Assembly (NCBI GenBank): GCA_041740935.1 | Contig: JBGSLA010000079.1 | Location: 1 to 19,396 of the forward strand | Direction: 5' to 3' | Source: JBGSLA01 sp041740935 | GTDB lineage: Bacteria; Desulfobacterota; Desulfobaccia; Desulfobaccales; 0-14-0-80-60-11 | Length of the DNA: 19,396 nt | Notes under the pieces: model-generated | The model's input: the letters and a program-made list of their open reading frames with translations, nothing else | The model's database searches: none | Told to the model about the DNA's origin: nothing | Translations under genes and position numbers: made by a program | Part shown: positions 13,040-19,396 of the stretch, piece after piece | Position numbering within the stretch: the stretch's first letter is position 1 | How the letters are laid out: the number at the start of each line of letters is the position of its first letter

Positions 13040-14683
13040 ATGAAAATTGTCATGGCCCAGTTAAACCCCGTGGTGGGGGACATCTCCGGCAATCTGGCCA
13101 GGATGGCCGAAACCCTGAGACGCTGCCCCAAAGATGCCGATCTGGTGGTCTTTTCCGAACTTTTTCTGGTGGGCTACCCGCCCCGGGACCTGCTGGAGCG
13201 GCCGGCCTTCATCCGCAAAAGCCAGGAGGCCCTGGAGGAGGTGGCCCGCCTGTCGGCGCAGCACCCCCAAACGGGGATACTCATGGGCGCGCCCCGCCCC
13301 ACCGACCGGGAGCGGGGCAAGGGTTTGGCCAACACCGCGTTTTTGTTCTTTGAGGGCAAGCTCCTGTTTCACCAGGATAAGTCCCTGCTGCCGTCCTATG
13401 ATGTGTTCGACGAGACCCGCCATTTCGAGCCCGCGGCCGAGATTCGGGTGGCCCCCTTCAAAGGCGAAAAACTGGGGATTTCCATCTGCGAGGACGCCTG
13501 GTGCGGGGTGGAATCCTGGTGCCGCCGCCTGTATGACCGGGACCCCATGGAGGTCCTGGCCGGGGCCGGGGCCACGGTTTTCATCAATCTATCGGCCTCG
13601 CCCTTCCAGGTGGGGAAAGAAGACGAGCGCTACCGGCTCATGCGGGCCCACGCCCGGAAATTGCGGGCGCCCTTTGTCTATCTCAACCAGGTGGGGGGCA
13701 ACGACGAGCTCATCTTCGACGGCCACAGCCTGGCCTTTGACGCAATGGGGGAGCCCCTGGCGGTGCTGCCCGGTTTTGAGGAGGCCCTCATTACGGTGGA
13801 CCTGGGACAACAGGGCACCCCCGGCCTCTATACCCCCCAAAAAAACATGGCCATGGTGCACGACGCCCTGGTTCTGGGGCTCAGGGATTATCTCCACAAA
13901 ATCGGCTTCAGCAAGGCGGTGGTGGGGCTCTCCGGGGGGGTGGACTCCGCGGTGGTCAGCGCTCTGGCCGCGGCGGCGCTGGGGCCGGACAATGTGCTCG
14001 GGGTGGCCATGCCCTCCCTTTTTTCTTCGCCGGGGAGCCTCAGCGATGCTGAACAGCTGGCGCTCAATCTGGGGGTGGATTTCCGGGTAATCCCCATCAC
14101 CCCGGTTTATCAGGCCTATCTCGAGGCCCTCCGGGAGCAGTTCCCCGTGGACCGGGTGGACGTCACCCTGGAAAATATCCAGGCCCGCATCCGGGGGAAC
14201 CTCCTCATGGCCCTGTCCAACCGGCTGGGATATCTGGTGCTGGCCACCGGCAACAAAAGCGAGCTCTCCGTGGGCTACTGCACCCTGTACGGGGACATGA
14301 GCGGGGGCTTAAGCGTCATCGGGGATGTGCCCAAGACCATGGTCTATGAACTGGCCCGCTTCATCAACCGGGAACGGGAAATCATCCCCGTGAGCATCAT
14401 CAACAAAGCGCCCTCGGCTGAGCTGCGGCCGGACCAAAAGGACCAGGACACCCTGCCGCCCTATGATATCCTGGATCAAATCATCCAGCTTTACCTGGTG
14501 GAGGCGCATTCCTGCGAGGACATAGTCGGCCGGGGGTTTGACCCCGATACGGTGCGCTGGGTTATCCGGGCCATCGATGTCAACGAATATAAGCGCCGGC
14601 AGGCCGCGCCGGGTCTCAAGGTGACCTCCAAGGCCTTCGGCATGGGCCGCCGGTTGCCCATTGCGGCGAGGTATGAGGGATAA
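13040..14683 (+). CDS. nadE: Glutamine-dependent NAD+ synthase
   Basis: This 547-residue two-domain enzyme makes NAD+ from deamido-NAD+ using ammonia released from glutamine, in the last step of NAD synthesis. The N-terminal nitrilase-type glutaminase (about 1-260) has the triad Glu40 (FSELFLVGYPPRDLL), Lys114 (HQDKSLLPSYDVFDE) and Cys150 (GISICEDAW). The C-terminal synthetase starts near 270 and has the ATP P-loop SGGVDS (298-303), ATGNKSELSVGYCTLYGDM (402-420) and the PSAELRPDQKDQD stretch. The length is that of the shorter bacterial glutamine-dependent form. ATG 13040 follows GAGGAC; a second ATG at 13035 is out of frame. The gene is alone and divergent from paaK, and a heptamer array begins at the first base after its stop. 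Confidence 0.95.
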   Translation: MKIVMAQLNPVVGDISGNLARMAETLRRCPKDADLVVFSELFLVGYPPRDLLERPAFIRKSQEALEEVARLSAQHPQTGILMGAPRPTDRERGKGLANTAFLFFEGKLLFHQDKSLLPSYDVFDETRHFEPAAEIRVAPFKGEKLGISICEDAWCGVESWCRRLYDRDPMEVLAGAGATVFINLSASPFQVGKEDERYRLMRAHARKLRAPFVYLNQVGGNDELIFDGHSLAFDAMGEPLAVLPGFEEALITVDLGQQGTPGLYTPQKNMAMVHDALVLGLRDYLHKIGFSKAVVGLSGGVDSAVVSALAAAALGPDNVLGVAMPSLFSSPGSLSDAEQLALNLGVDFRVIPITPVYQAYLEALREQFPVDRVDVTLENIQARIRGNLLMALSNRLGYLVLATGNKSELSVGYCTLYGDMSGGLSVIGDVPKTMVYELARFINREREIIPVSIINKAPSAELRPDQKDQDTLPPYDILDQIIQLYLVEAHSCEDIVGRGFDPDTVRWVIRAIDVNEYKRRQAAPGLKVTSKAFGMGRRLPIAARYEG

Positions 14684-14714
14684 GGCTATAAGCTATAAGC
14701 TTTAAGCTTTAAGC
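14684..14714. repeat. Heptamer array abutting the nadE stop codon
   Basis: GGCTATA, AGCTATA, AGCTTTA, AGCTTTA units start directly after the nadE TAA (14681-14683). The rest of 14715-14815 has only a small hairpin CTCAACC/GGTTGAG (14763-14783) and no gene. Confidence 0.75.
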
Positions 14715-14815
14715 AAAAAATGGAAAGCACGTAACTTGAGCCTGATAAGTGGGCCAGACACGCTCAACCACGGAGAGGTTGAGTATTAAGGAGATGATTT
14801 GTTTAAAAATATTTT

Positions 14816-14948
14816 GAGACTCTTTGAAAATAAGTGCTTCATTTTGTCATCCTGAACGAAGTGAAGGATCTCAACCTTATGAAAATACGAGATTCTCGCG
14901 GCGCTCAGAATGACAATTCCTAACTATATTGGGTTTTGCCAAAGGCTC
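14816..14948 (+). repeat. MITE-like element, copy C (GTCATCCTGAACG family)
   Basis: The element has a left end GAGACTCT (14816-14823), a right end AAAGGCTC (14941-14948) and core arms TGTCATCCTGAACGAAG and GGCGCTCAGAATGACA. It has the same orientation as copy A and a nearly equal length (133 bases). Confidence 0.75.
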
Positions 14949-14957
14949 GTTTTATAA

Positions 14958-14990
14958 AAGCTTAAAGCTTATAGCCTACAGCTTACAGCC
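14958..14990. repeat. Heptamer array at the end of the metallo-hydrolase gene
   Basis: AAGCTTA, AAGCTTA, TAGCCTA, CAGCTTA, CAGCC units end five bases before the stop codon of the leftward hydrolase gene at 14995. Confidence 0.7.
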
Positions 14991-14994
14991 CCCT

Positions 14995-15711
14995 TCACTC
15001 CGGAATCGTGGCGTGACGCCCCACGGAAAGGTCGTGGATAGGAATAATGAGGTCCGCCGCGGCCTTCACTCTGTGGATGCTGTCGTAGGCCTGCATCAGA
15101 TTCAGATGCACCCCGCAGGGCACCAGGGGCCCTGACGCGGGGAAATTCTGCTCATTGCAGCAAAAGCCCGTGATCACGGCCTTGCCCGCCCTGGTGTTGA
15201 CCACCACCGACTGGCCGCCGGGGGTGTGCCCGGGGGTCAGCATCACCGAAATTCCCGGCACGATTTCCTGATCCCCTTCCACCAGCACCACCTCGACCTC
15301 ATCCAGCAGGTCCGGAAAATAGCGGTGGTCCGCGGGATGGGGGTTTTTGAAGAACTCATACTCCGCCTTTTGCACGAAGACCCTGGCGTTGGTGCACTTG
15401 TAGTCGTTTTCGCAGTGGTCGTTGTGCAGGTGGGTGTGGATGATGAGGTCGATGTCTTCGGGGGCCAGGTTATAGGTGGCCAGCGCCTCCTCGAATTCCT
15501 GAATCTTCAGTCCGTACTGTTCGGCCACCTCGTCCGGGACCATGAACTGCTCCAGGCCGGTGTCCACCAGGATTTTTTCCGGTCCCCCCTCCAGGTAAAA
15601 CACGTAGATGGGAATCCAGATGCGTTTGCCGTAGCCTTTGAGATAGGTCATGATGCCCTGATCGGTTTCGTTGGCCCCCACCACCAGGGGATGGATGCGG
15701 TATTCCCTCAT
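14995..15711 (-). CDS. Metallo-beta-lactamase-fold hydrolase, N-acyl homoserine lactonase-like
   Basis: The 238-residue protein has the metal motif HTHLHNDH (His94, His96, Asp98, His99), then TPGHTPGGQS (His162) and IPIHD (His226). Its layout follows the AiiA/AttM lactonase branch, with GxxNF-like EQNF at 187-190. The bridging Asp expected before this motif appears replaced by Gly182, in the stretch ITGFCCNEQNF, with Cys184 and Cys185 close by. Metal binding may thus differ, and lactonase activity cannot be assumed. The start at 15711 follows GGAAGG. A longer frame reaching 15828 is less likely, because it lacks a ribosome site and crosses the promoter. The gene is divergent from the Spy-like gene; a quorum-quenching or a metabolic lactone/thioester hydrolase role is possible. 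Confidence 0.85.
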   Translation of the reverse strand: MREYRIHPLVVGANETDQGIMTYLKGYGKRIWIPIYVFYLEGGPEKILVDTGLEQFMVPDEVAEQYGLKIQEFEEALATYNLAPEDIDLIIHTHLHNDHCENDYKCTNARVFVQKAEYEFFKNPHPADHRYFPDLLDEVEVVLVEGDQEIVPGISVMLTPGHTPGGQSVVVNTRAGKAVITGFCCNEQNFPASGPLVPCGVHLNLMQAYDSIHRVKAAADLIIPIHDLSVGRHATIPE

Positions 15712-15741
15712 AAGCGCCTTCCTGTCTGGACAATTTTTTTT

Positions 15742-15747
15742 ATTATA
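15742..15747 (-). promoter_or_regulatory. Possible -10 box of the metallo-hydrolase gene
   Basis: Read leftward, a perfect TATAAT lies about 30 bases before the ATG at 15711. No good -35 box is seen at the right distance, so an activator may be needed or this may be chance. Confidence 0.35.
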
Positions 15748-15880
15748 CGCCAGGAACGGCCCCGGGGAGAGGCTCGAGAACTTTTTATCCCCACAAAAAA
15801 TTTCCCCCCCGCCGGATTGCCTTGCCATGGGTGTTAGTCACAGTAAAGGTCAGCAAGATTTCACACAAGGAGATAACCAG

Positions 15881-16474
15881 ATGCAAGATAAACGACGTAC
15901 ACGCGGAAAAATCATCTTTTTGGCCATTTTGGTGGTCAGCCTGGTGGGAGCCACCTCGGCTTTCGCCTATCGGGGCATGGGCGGCGGCATGGGCGGCGGG
16001 GCCATGGGCCGGGGTTGGCATATGAACCTCACCCCGGAGCAGGCCGGCCAGGTGTTTGACCTGAAGCAGAAGTTCATGAACGACACCGCCGAACTTCGCA
16101 AAAACCTGATGGTCAAGGGCGCGGAACTGGCCCAGCTCTGGAAGGCCGAAACCCCGGATGACAAGGCCATCCTGGCCAAAGTGAAGGAGCTGAGCGCTCT
16201 TCGGGCGCAGATGGTGGAAAAATCCGTGGCCCAGCGTTTGGCCGTGAGTAAAATCGTCCCCCAGGCCAAGGGTCTCTGTCCCATGATGGGTCCCGGCATG
16301 GGACGCGGTATGGGTCCTGGCATGGGTCCCGGTGGTCCCGGACCGGGGAAAGGCATGGGGCCTGGCCGCGGACCGGGCGCCGGCGCTAATCCCGGACCTC
16401 AGGGTATGGCCGAAGATGATCCCGCCCTGGATATGGCCGCCAACCTGGACTTTGGCTGGCAGCACGATTTCTAG
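15881..16474 (+). CDS. Spy/CpxP-like periplasmic protein, Met/Gly-rich
   Basis: The start ATG 15881 follows AAGGAG at nine bases. A signal peptide (IIFLAILVVSLVGATSAFA, residues 11-29) precedes a 168-residue mature protein. It opens with a Gly/Met patch (YRGMGGGMGGGAMGRG). A helical LTPEQAGQVFDLKQKF...ELRKNL...VKELSALRAQM region follows (about 49-125), which matches the LTxxQ heavy-metal-sensor/chaperone family (Spy, CpxP, ZraP). The end is a low-complexity Gly-Pro-Met tract (PGMGRGMGPGMGPGGPGPG) and an acidic tail. Family members buffer misfolded proteins or bind metals in the envelope. The many Met residues might bind copper, which is inference. It is divergent from the lactonase-like gene and followed by a 10-bp hairpin. 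Confidence 0.85.
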   Translation: MQDKRRTRGKIIFLAILVVSLVGATSAFAYRGMGGGMGGGAMGRGWHMNLTPEQAGQVFDLKQKFMNDTAELRKNLMVKGAELAQLWKAETPDDKAILAKVKELSALRAQMVEKSVAQRLAVSKIVPQAKGLCPMMGPGMGRGMGPGMGPGGPGPGKGMGPGRGPGAGANPGPQGMAEDDPALDMAANLDFGWQHDF

Positions 16475-16508
16475 TTAACATTCCGGTAAGATCTCCGGAC
16501 AAACTTGA

Positions 16509-16536
16509 CAGGGCAGGGTGCTCGCCCCCTGCCCTG
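16509..16536 (+). terminator. Strong hairpin after the Spy-like gene
   Basis: CAGGGCAGGG (16509-16518) pairs perfectly with CCCTGCCCTG (16527-16536). No T-run follows, so it may attenuate or protect the mRNA rather than end it, leaving the small downstream ORF in the same transcript. Confidence 0.5.
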
Positions 16537-16582
16537 CGCCATGGCGCGCAACGTGAAGGTCATCAGAGTTTTGGGGGGGAGT

Positions 16583-16687
16583 ATGAACTACTGGGCCAGC
16601 CTCGTGGTTTGTTTAGGCGTTCTGGGTTTTATCTGGATTTCCGTCCGGGCGGACCGCAAGAAAAAACGGCGCGGCCCGGAAAACTGA
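16583..16687 (+). CDS. 34-residue single-pass membrane peptide
   Basis: ATG 16583 follows the purine-rich GGGGGGAGT, and the stop TGA is at 16685-16687. The peptide MNYWASLVVCLGVLGFIWIS is one hydrophobic helix followed by a very basic tail RADRKKKRRGPEN, so the C-terminus should be cytoplasmic. No family is recognised. It lies 108 bases after the Spy-like gene and immediately before a strong terminator, so it is probably the last gene of that unit. A longer in-frame version from 16505 would cross the hairpin and is less likely. Confidence 0.55.
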   Translation: MNYWASLVVCLGVLGFIWISVRADRKKKRRGPEN

Positions 16688-16749
16688 AGCACCACAGATT
16701 AGTTCTGGACATTCATCGTTCCTTTCTCAACCTCTCCTCTTCTCAGGGT

Positions 16750-16780
16750 GGGGGTCGGTCATTGGACCGGCCCCCTTTTT
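16750..16780 (+). terminator. Rho-independent terminator of the Spy-like unit
   Basis: GGGGGTCGGTC pairs with GACCGGCCCCC (11 pairs, one G-U) around the loop ATTG, followed by five T. Confidence 0.85.
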
Positions 16781-16828
16781 CCAGCCTGGAGGCCCCCTCC
16801 CCCGCTGCCGACTGTTCAAAGCCTAAGC

Positions 16829-17677
16829 CTAATCAAACAACTCGGTATCGATGAAGCCCGCATCCACCAGAGACCAGAAATCCACCGCCAGTCCGGCCTC
16901 CACGTAGGCATAAGGGAGCCAGCCGTAGCCCGCGGCGCCCCAGTCCGTGCCCCAGGAGTTGCGGATGAGCAAGGCCCCGGTGTTTTTGCCGATTTTCTTT
17001 TTGTCGTCATACCCGACGGTCACCACCGCGTGGCCGCCCTCCACCCCGTCTCCCGGCCCGGGAAAGGGAATCTCCCCTTTGCCGTCCCCCGCCGGCGGAA
17101 TGGAACTGTACACCGTGAAGCCGAACATGGCGGGCAGGCCCGCGGCCAGATTCTTCCTGACCGCGGCCAAAGTCTTATCCGTGCTTTGCCCCGGGGGGTC
17201 CAGCCGGTAATACCTGGTGGTCTGGTAGCCCTGGGCAAAGGCGTAGCAGAAGGCCGGCGGCTCTTTTTCAAAATCTTTGATTGTATAGGGCCAGTAGCTT
17301 TCAGGCGGCACCCCGAAGAGCACCATGGCCTTCATGGTGGTGCGGAGAAACGCCCCCTGGTCCCCGGTCCAGCCCAGAAGGTTCCGGGTCACTTTGTAGA
17401 GAAACAGGCGGGAGCCGTCCAGATGCTTGCCGAAGGCCCGGCGCTGAAAATATTCCAGGATCCCCACCCCGGCGTTGGCGGTGCAGGAGCCCAGGTCCTC
17501 CTGGTCCTCGATGGGCGAACACCAGGGGCGCAGGTCCACCACCGCCGGGATGGACTTGGCCGTTTTCTTCAGTTTTTGGGATTGGTCCCGAATTTCCTGA
17601 ATCTTCGGGGAGTCCACCAGTAAGTCCCGATAATCGGGAAGATCACGCATCCAGCCCATACCTTTTGTCGTCTGCAT
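16829..17677 (-). CDS. Papain-like (C1A) cysteine peptidase
   Basis: The 282-residue protein has the papain catalytic set: oxyanion Gln59 and nucleophile Cys65 (IEDQEDLGSCTANA), His216 (GVEGGHAVVTVGYDD) and Asn240 (LLIRNSWGTDWG). The N-terminus MQTTKGMGWMRDLPDYRDLL resembles bacterial and archaeal C1 peptidases that lack a signal peptide and a classical inhibitory propeptide, so it may act in the cytoplasm or leave by an unknown route. The ATG at 17677 has GAGAGGAGGGCGAC before it. A frame reaching 17809 has no support. The gene follows the 127-residue CxxHD gene on the same strand with a 296-base gap containing a repeat. Confidence 0.9.
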   Translation of the reverse strand: MQTTKGMGWMRDLPDYRDLLVDSPKIQEIRDQSQKLKKTAKSIPAVVDLRPWCSPIEDQEDLGSCTANAGVGILEYFQRRAFGKHLDGSRLFLYKVTRNLLGWTGDQGAFLRTTMKAMVLFGVPPESYWPYTIKDFEKEPPAFCYAFAQGYQTTRYYRLDPPGQSTDKTLAAVRKNLAAGLPAMFGFTVYSSIPPAGDGKGEIPFPGPGDGVEGGHAVVTVGYDDKKKIGKNTGALLIRNSWGTDWGAAGYGWLPYAYVEAGLAVDFWSLVDAGFIDTELFD

Positions 17678-17877
17678 GTCGCCCTCCTCTCTGCCCGGCG
17701 TCCCTGCCGGCAGGCCTGAAAAATGAGTCCTGCAAAGTCGCGGCCCTTGCCGCCCCATACCTGGTGAAATAGGAGAAATCTCAAGAAAAAGCCAACACGG
17801 ACAGAACACCTGACCTACCTTTGCCGGTGTTGGAGAGTTATACGTCGGTTTTGCCTGGCTTTGCGGCCTTAACGAAC

Positions 17878-17932
17878 TGCAAGTCCTTAAATTTCCCCTC
17901 CTTTGCTAAAGGGGGGTTGGGTGGGATTTTTA
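17878..17932. repeat. CCCCTTTGCTAAAGGGG-type palindromic element
   Basis: This shorter relative of the element at 5696-5785 shares TGCAAGTCC, the CCTTTGCTAAAGG stem and GGGATTTTTA. The gap 17678-17973 otherwise shows no gene. Confidence 0.6.
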
Positions 17933-17973
17933 GATATATTCTTATGGTTAGTCAAAAAGGTAACAAAGGGAAG

Positions 17974-18357
17974 TCAGGCGGCCCGCCCGAAGCCCCAGGA
18001 AAAGGGCTGTTGGAAAATTTCGTGACCCCCCACCCTGACCCCGTGGAACATGGTCTCGGCCATGGAAGTTGAGCCCAGGAGGCGGGCCACGTCGATCATC
18101 AACTCGGCGTCGGCCACCAGGCGCTCCACCTCCTGGCCGGGATAGCCGGCCCAGTATTTGAGGTCGTGGAGAAAACAGGCCGGGTAGAGGCTCACCCCCT
18201 GCCAGATGTCGAACCACAGGGAACAGCCGTCACTCCGGAAGGGCCGGGGCGGCGGGTCGTTTTCGATTTTAGCCCACAGATCATGCAGCCCGTAATGCTC
18301 GCAAATTTCTTTAATCTTGGGCAAGGGTACTATTTCGCCTTTTTTGGGTAAGTCCAT
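17974..18357 (-). CDS. Small protein with a CxxHD motif (phospholipase A2- or DUF1353-like)
   Basis: The 127-residue protein has no signal peptide or membrane helix. Its centre reads SDGCSLWFD...LYPACFLHDLKYWAG, then RLVADAELMIDVARLLG. The Cys61-x-x-His64-Asp65 pair followed by a helix with Ala-Asp (82-83) resembles the catalytic HD of prokaryotic phospholipase A2 and the similar HDxxY...AD pattern of phage-type DUF1353 proteins. Neither assignment is certain. GGAGGGCCC precedes the ATG. An array of AAAGTCC heptamers lies 35 bases upstream. Lipid or peptide hydrolysis is possible; nothing else in the window points to a substrate. Confidence 0.7.
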   Translation of the reverse strand: MDLPKKGEIVPLPKIKEICEHYGLHDLWAKIENDPPPRPFRSDGCSLWFDIWQGVSLYPACFLHDLKYWAGYPGQEVERLVADAELMIDVARLLGSTSMAETMFHGVRVGGHEIFQQPFSWGFGRAA

Positions 18358-18390
18358 GGGCCCTCCAATGAATTATCAGCATGTCCTGAA

Positions 18391-18421
18391 AAGTCCAAAG
18401 TCCAGGGTCCAGAGTCCAAAG
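18391..18421. repeat. Heptamer array (AAAGTCC/AGGGTCC)
   Basis: Tandem units AAGTCCA, AAGTCCA, GGGTCCA, GAGTCCA, AAG lie upstream of the CxxHD gene. The unit differs from the AAGCTAT arrays, but the length and copy number are the same. Confidence 0.7.
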
Positions 18422-18429
18422 TTAAAGCG

Positions 18430-18628
18430 GCGGGCAAGAAGCCTGCCCGGTCTTTTCATGCTTTGCGGGTGGGCCGAAGGACCATGAGCAACTGTTATGA
18501 AAAGGTTATATCGTTTAGGGGCAGGCGCCCTCGCCTGCCCTCAATGGCCAGCCGGGGGCGGCTGTCCCTGCACCAGAAAGTCTTTTCAGGCCTTATGGGT
18601 GAGCCAACGGCTCATGAGCAACTGTCCT
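18430..18628. repeat. Intergenic repeat cluster (modular palindromes)
   Basis: This is a third cluster of the modules at 836-1000 and 9302-9605. It has GCGGGCAAGAAGCCTGCCCG, GCTTTGCGGGTGGGCC, GGGCAGGCG-ccct-CGCCTGCCC (18519-18540), an AGCCGGGGGCGGCT hairpin and CTCATGAGCAACTGTCCTG. No gene is supported. Confidence 0.6.
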
Positions 18629-18630
18629 GG

Positions 18631-19396
18631 TTATTGCCCGTGGTAATGAGCCATAATTCTTTCTGCCTTTTCGGGATTTCGCAAAACCAAGGTGCAGAGG
18701 CTCACCGCGTCGGCGCCCAGGTCCAGGTAGCGCTGGACGTCCAGGGCGCTGGTGACGCCGCAGCCCATGATCAGGGGCAGGCGCACCCGGGGGCGCAGGC
18801 CCTTATTGTAGTGATAGGCCTGGGCGAAAGCCGGGCCACCGGAAACCCCGCCCCCGCCCGCCGCGGCCAGGGGTGAGGGGGGACAGCGGTCCGGCGGATA
18901 GACCAGTTCATAGGGAATGGTGTTGATGGCGTGCAGGGCCCCGGCCCCGGCCCTTTCCAGCTCCTGGGCGAACTCGTAGGGGTGCCGGAGGCTGATTTTG
19001 GCGATGAGGAAGAGGTCGGAGTGGGCCTGTTTTATCGCCCGGACGAGGACCAGGCCGTCGGCCACATTGCAGGCGATGTCCTCCGGCACGTTGGGACAGG
19101 AAAAGTTGAGTTCCAGGGCCCAAAAATCCCCTCCCAGATGGCGCCGATACAGGGCGATGGCCTCCAGGGTTTCTTGCGCCGCCGCGTCCGCCCCCTTGCC
19201 AAACTCCGGCCAGAAATTGGGGATGACCTGGAACCCATCCCGTGAGGCCGCGCCCATCCGGGGGGCGATCTTTTCCACTCCGTCGTTGGTAAGGCCGTAG
19301 GCGTTCAACATGCCGCAGTTGGGCAGCCGCCGGATATATTTCCAGGTGAGGGGATTGGCGGGCGCGAAATTGCCCCGGCGGGGCCGGCGGGTGGCG
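18631..19396 (-). CDS. Dihydroorotate dehydrogenase-like flavoprotein (5' truncated by window)
   Basis: The leftward frame stays open to the window edge, so about 255 residues of the C-terminal part are seen. Visible motifs are RRGNFAPANPL...LPNCGMLNAYGLTNDGVE, the substrate/FMN loop LELNFSCPNV, LIAKISL (the FMN-contacting Lys) and INTIP. The phosphate-binding end is IMGCGVTSALDVQRYLDLGADAVSLCT. These follow the FMN-dependent TIM-barrel dihydroorotate dehydrogenase fold, which oxidises dihydroorotate to orotate in pyrimidine synthesis. The sequence is divergent, and a relative such as dihydropyrimidine dehydrogenase is possible. The Met at 19311 is internal, since homology continues upstream of it. 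A repeat cluster begins just after the stop. Confidence 0.82.
   Translation of the reverse strand, partial: ATRRPRRGNFAPANPLTWKYIRRLPNCGMLNAYGLTNDGVEKIAPRMGAASRDGFQVIPNFWPEFGKGADAAAQETLEAIALYRRHLGGDFWALELNFSCPNVPEDIACNVADGLVLVRAIKQAHSDLFLIAKISLRHPYEFAQELERAGAGALHAINTIPYELVYPPDRCPPSPLAAAGGGGVSGGPAFAQAYHYNKGLRPRVRLPLIMGCGVTSALDVQRYLDLGADAVSLCTLVLRNPEKAERIMAHYHGQ

Noticed and set aside
13134..14090. Rightward 318-codon frame inside nadE
   Set aside because: It lies in the wrong frame over the glutaminase and P-loop regions and is Trp/Arg/Pro-rich, typical of a GC-rich shadow.
15712..15828. Longer start for the metallo-hydrolase gene
   Set aside because: The extra 39 codons have no ribosome site, contain the TATAAT box, and do not resemble the family; ATG 15711 has GGAAGG before it.
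16748..17623. Rightward 291-codon frame opposite the papain-like peptidase
   Set aside because: It starts inside a terminator hairpin and is antisense to a complete C1 catalytic set.

Overview
The window is a GC-rich bacterial chromosome segment with ordinary housekeeping and metabolic genes separated by unusually long intergenic stretches full of short palindromes and tandem heptamers. The combination of a c-di-GMP-I type riboswitch in front of a PEP-CTERM protein, CHASE2-type class III cyclases, MeaB, phenylacetate-CoA ligase and a possible sigma-54 promoter suggests a deltaproteobacterium (Desulfobacterota, Desulfobacca- or Syntrophus-like). That placement is inference from gene content, not from a marker gene. 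No phage, IS transposase, CRISPR array or plasmid function is visible.

Layout from left to right. The window opens with the 3' end of a class III nucleotide cyclase (1-550), then a 42-residue membrane microprotein (707-835) with a textbook -24/-12 promoter. After a repeat-rich gap come two leftward NAD-dependent sugar-nucleotide enzymes: a short-chain epimerase (1265-2230) and an SQD1-like UDP-sulfoquinovose synthase (2452-3600), the latter with its own sigma-70 promoter. Divergent from it, a sigma-70 promoter starts transcription at the 5' edge of a GEMM-I aptamer that precedes an AT-rich, secreted beta-propeller gene ending in a GC-rich PEP-CTERM tail (3946-5166) and a terminator. A leftward tRNA-Arg(ACG) with its own terminator follows.

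The middle holds leftward genes: an HdeD-like membrane protein (5859-6425), a small exported Pro/Lys-rich protein (6906-7226) just downstream of a CHASE2-adenylate cyclase (7297-9243), the GTPase MeaB (9809-10777) and phenylacetate-CoA ligase (GTG start, 11486-12775). The glutamine-dependent NAD+ synthase (13040-14683) is rightward and diverges from the ligase.

The right part holds a leftward metallo-beta-lactamase-fold hydrolase (14995-15711), divergent from a Met/Gly-rich Spy/CpxP-like periplasmic protein (15881-16474) followed by a 34-residue membrane peptide and a strong terminator. Then come a leftward papain-type peptidase (16829-17677), a small CxxHD protein (17974-18357) and a dihydroorotate dehydrogenase-like gene cut by the window edge (18631-19396).

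Intergenic DNA carries several dispersed repeat families. They are a 115-133 bp MITE-like element (three copies), heptamer arrays touching gene ends (four, plus one of a different unit), CTTGGGAACG palindromes (four), a GTAGGGCGGGA palindrome (three), CCCCTTTAGTAAAGGGG elements (two), a nested 156-bp inverted-repeat element, and modular hairpin clusters (three). No single new multi-gene system stands out. The most informative signals are the riboswitch/PEP-CTERM unit with its compositional seam, the sigma-54 microprotein, the SQD1 homologue, and the repeat families.
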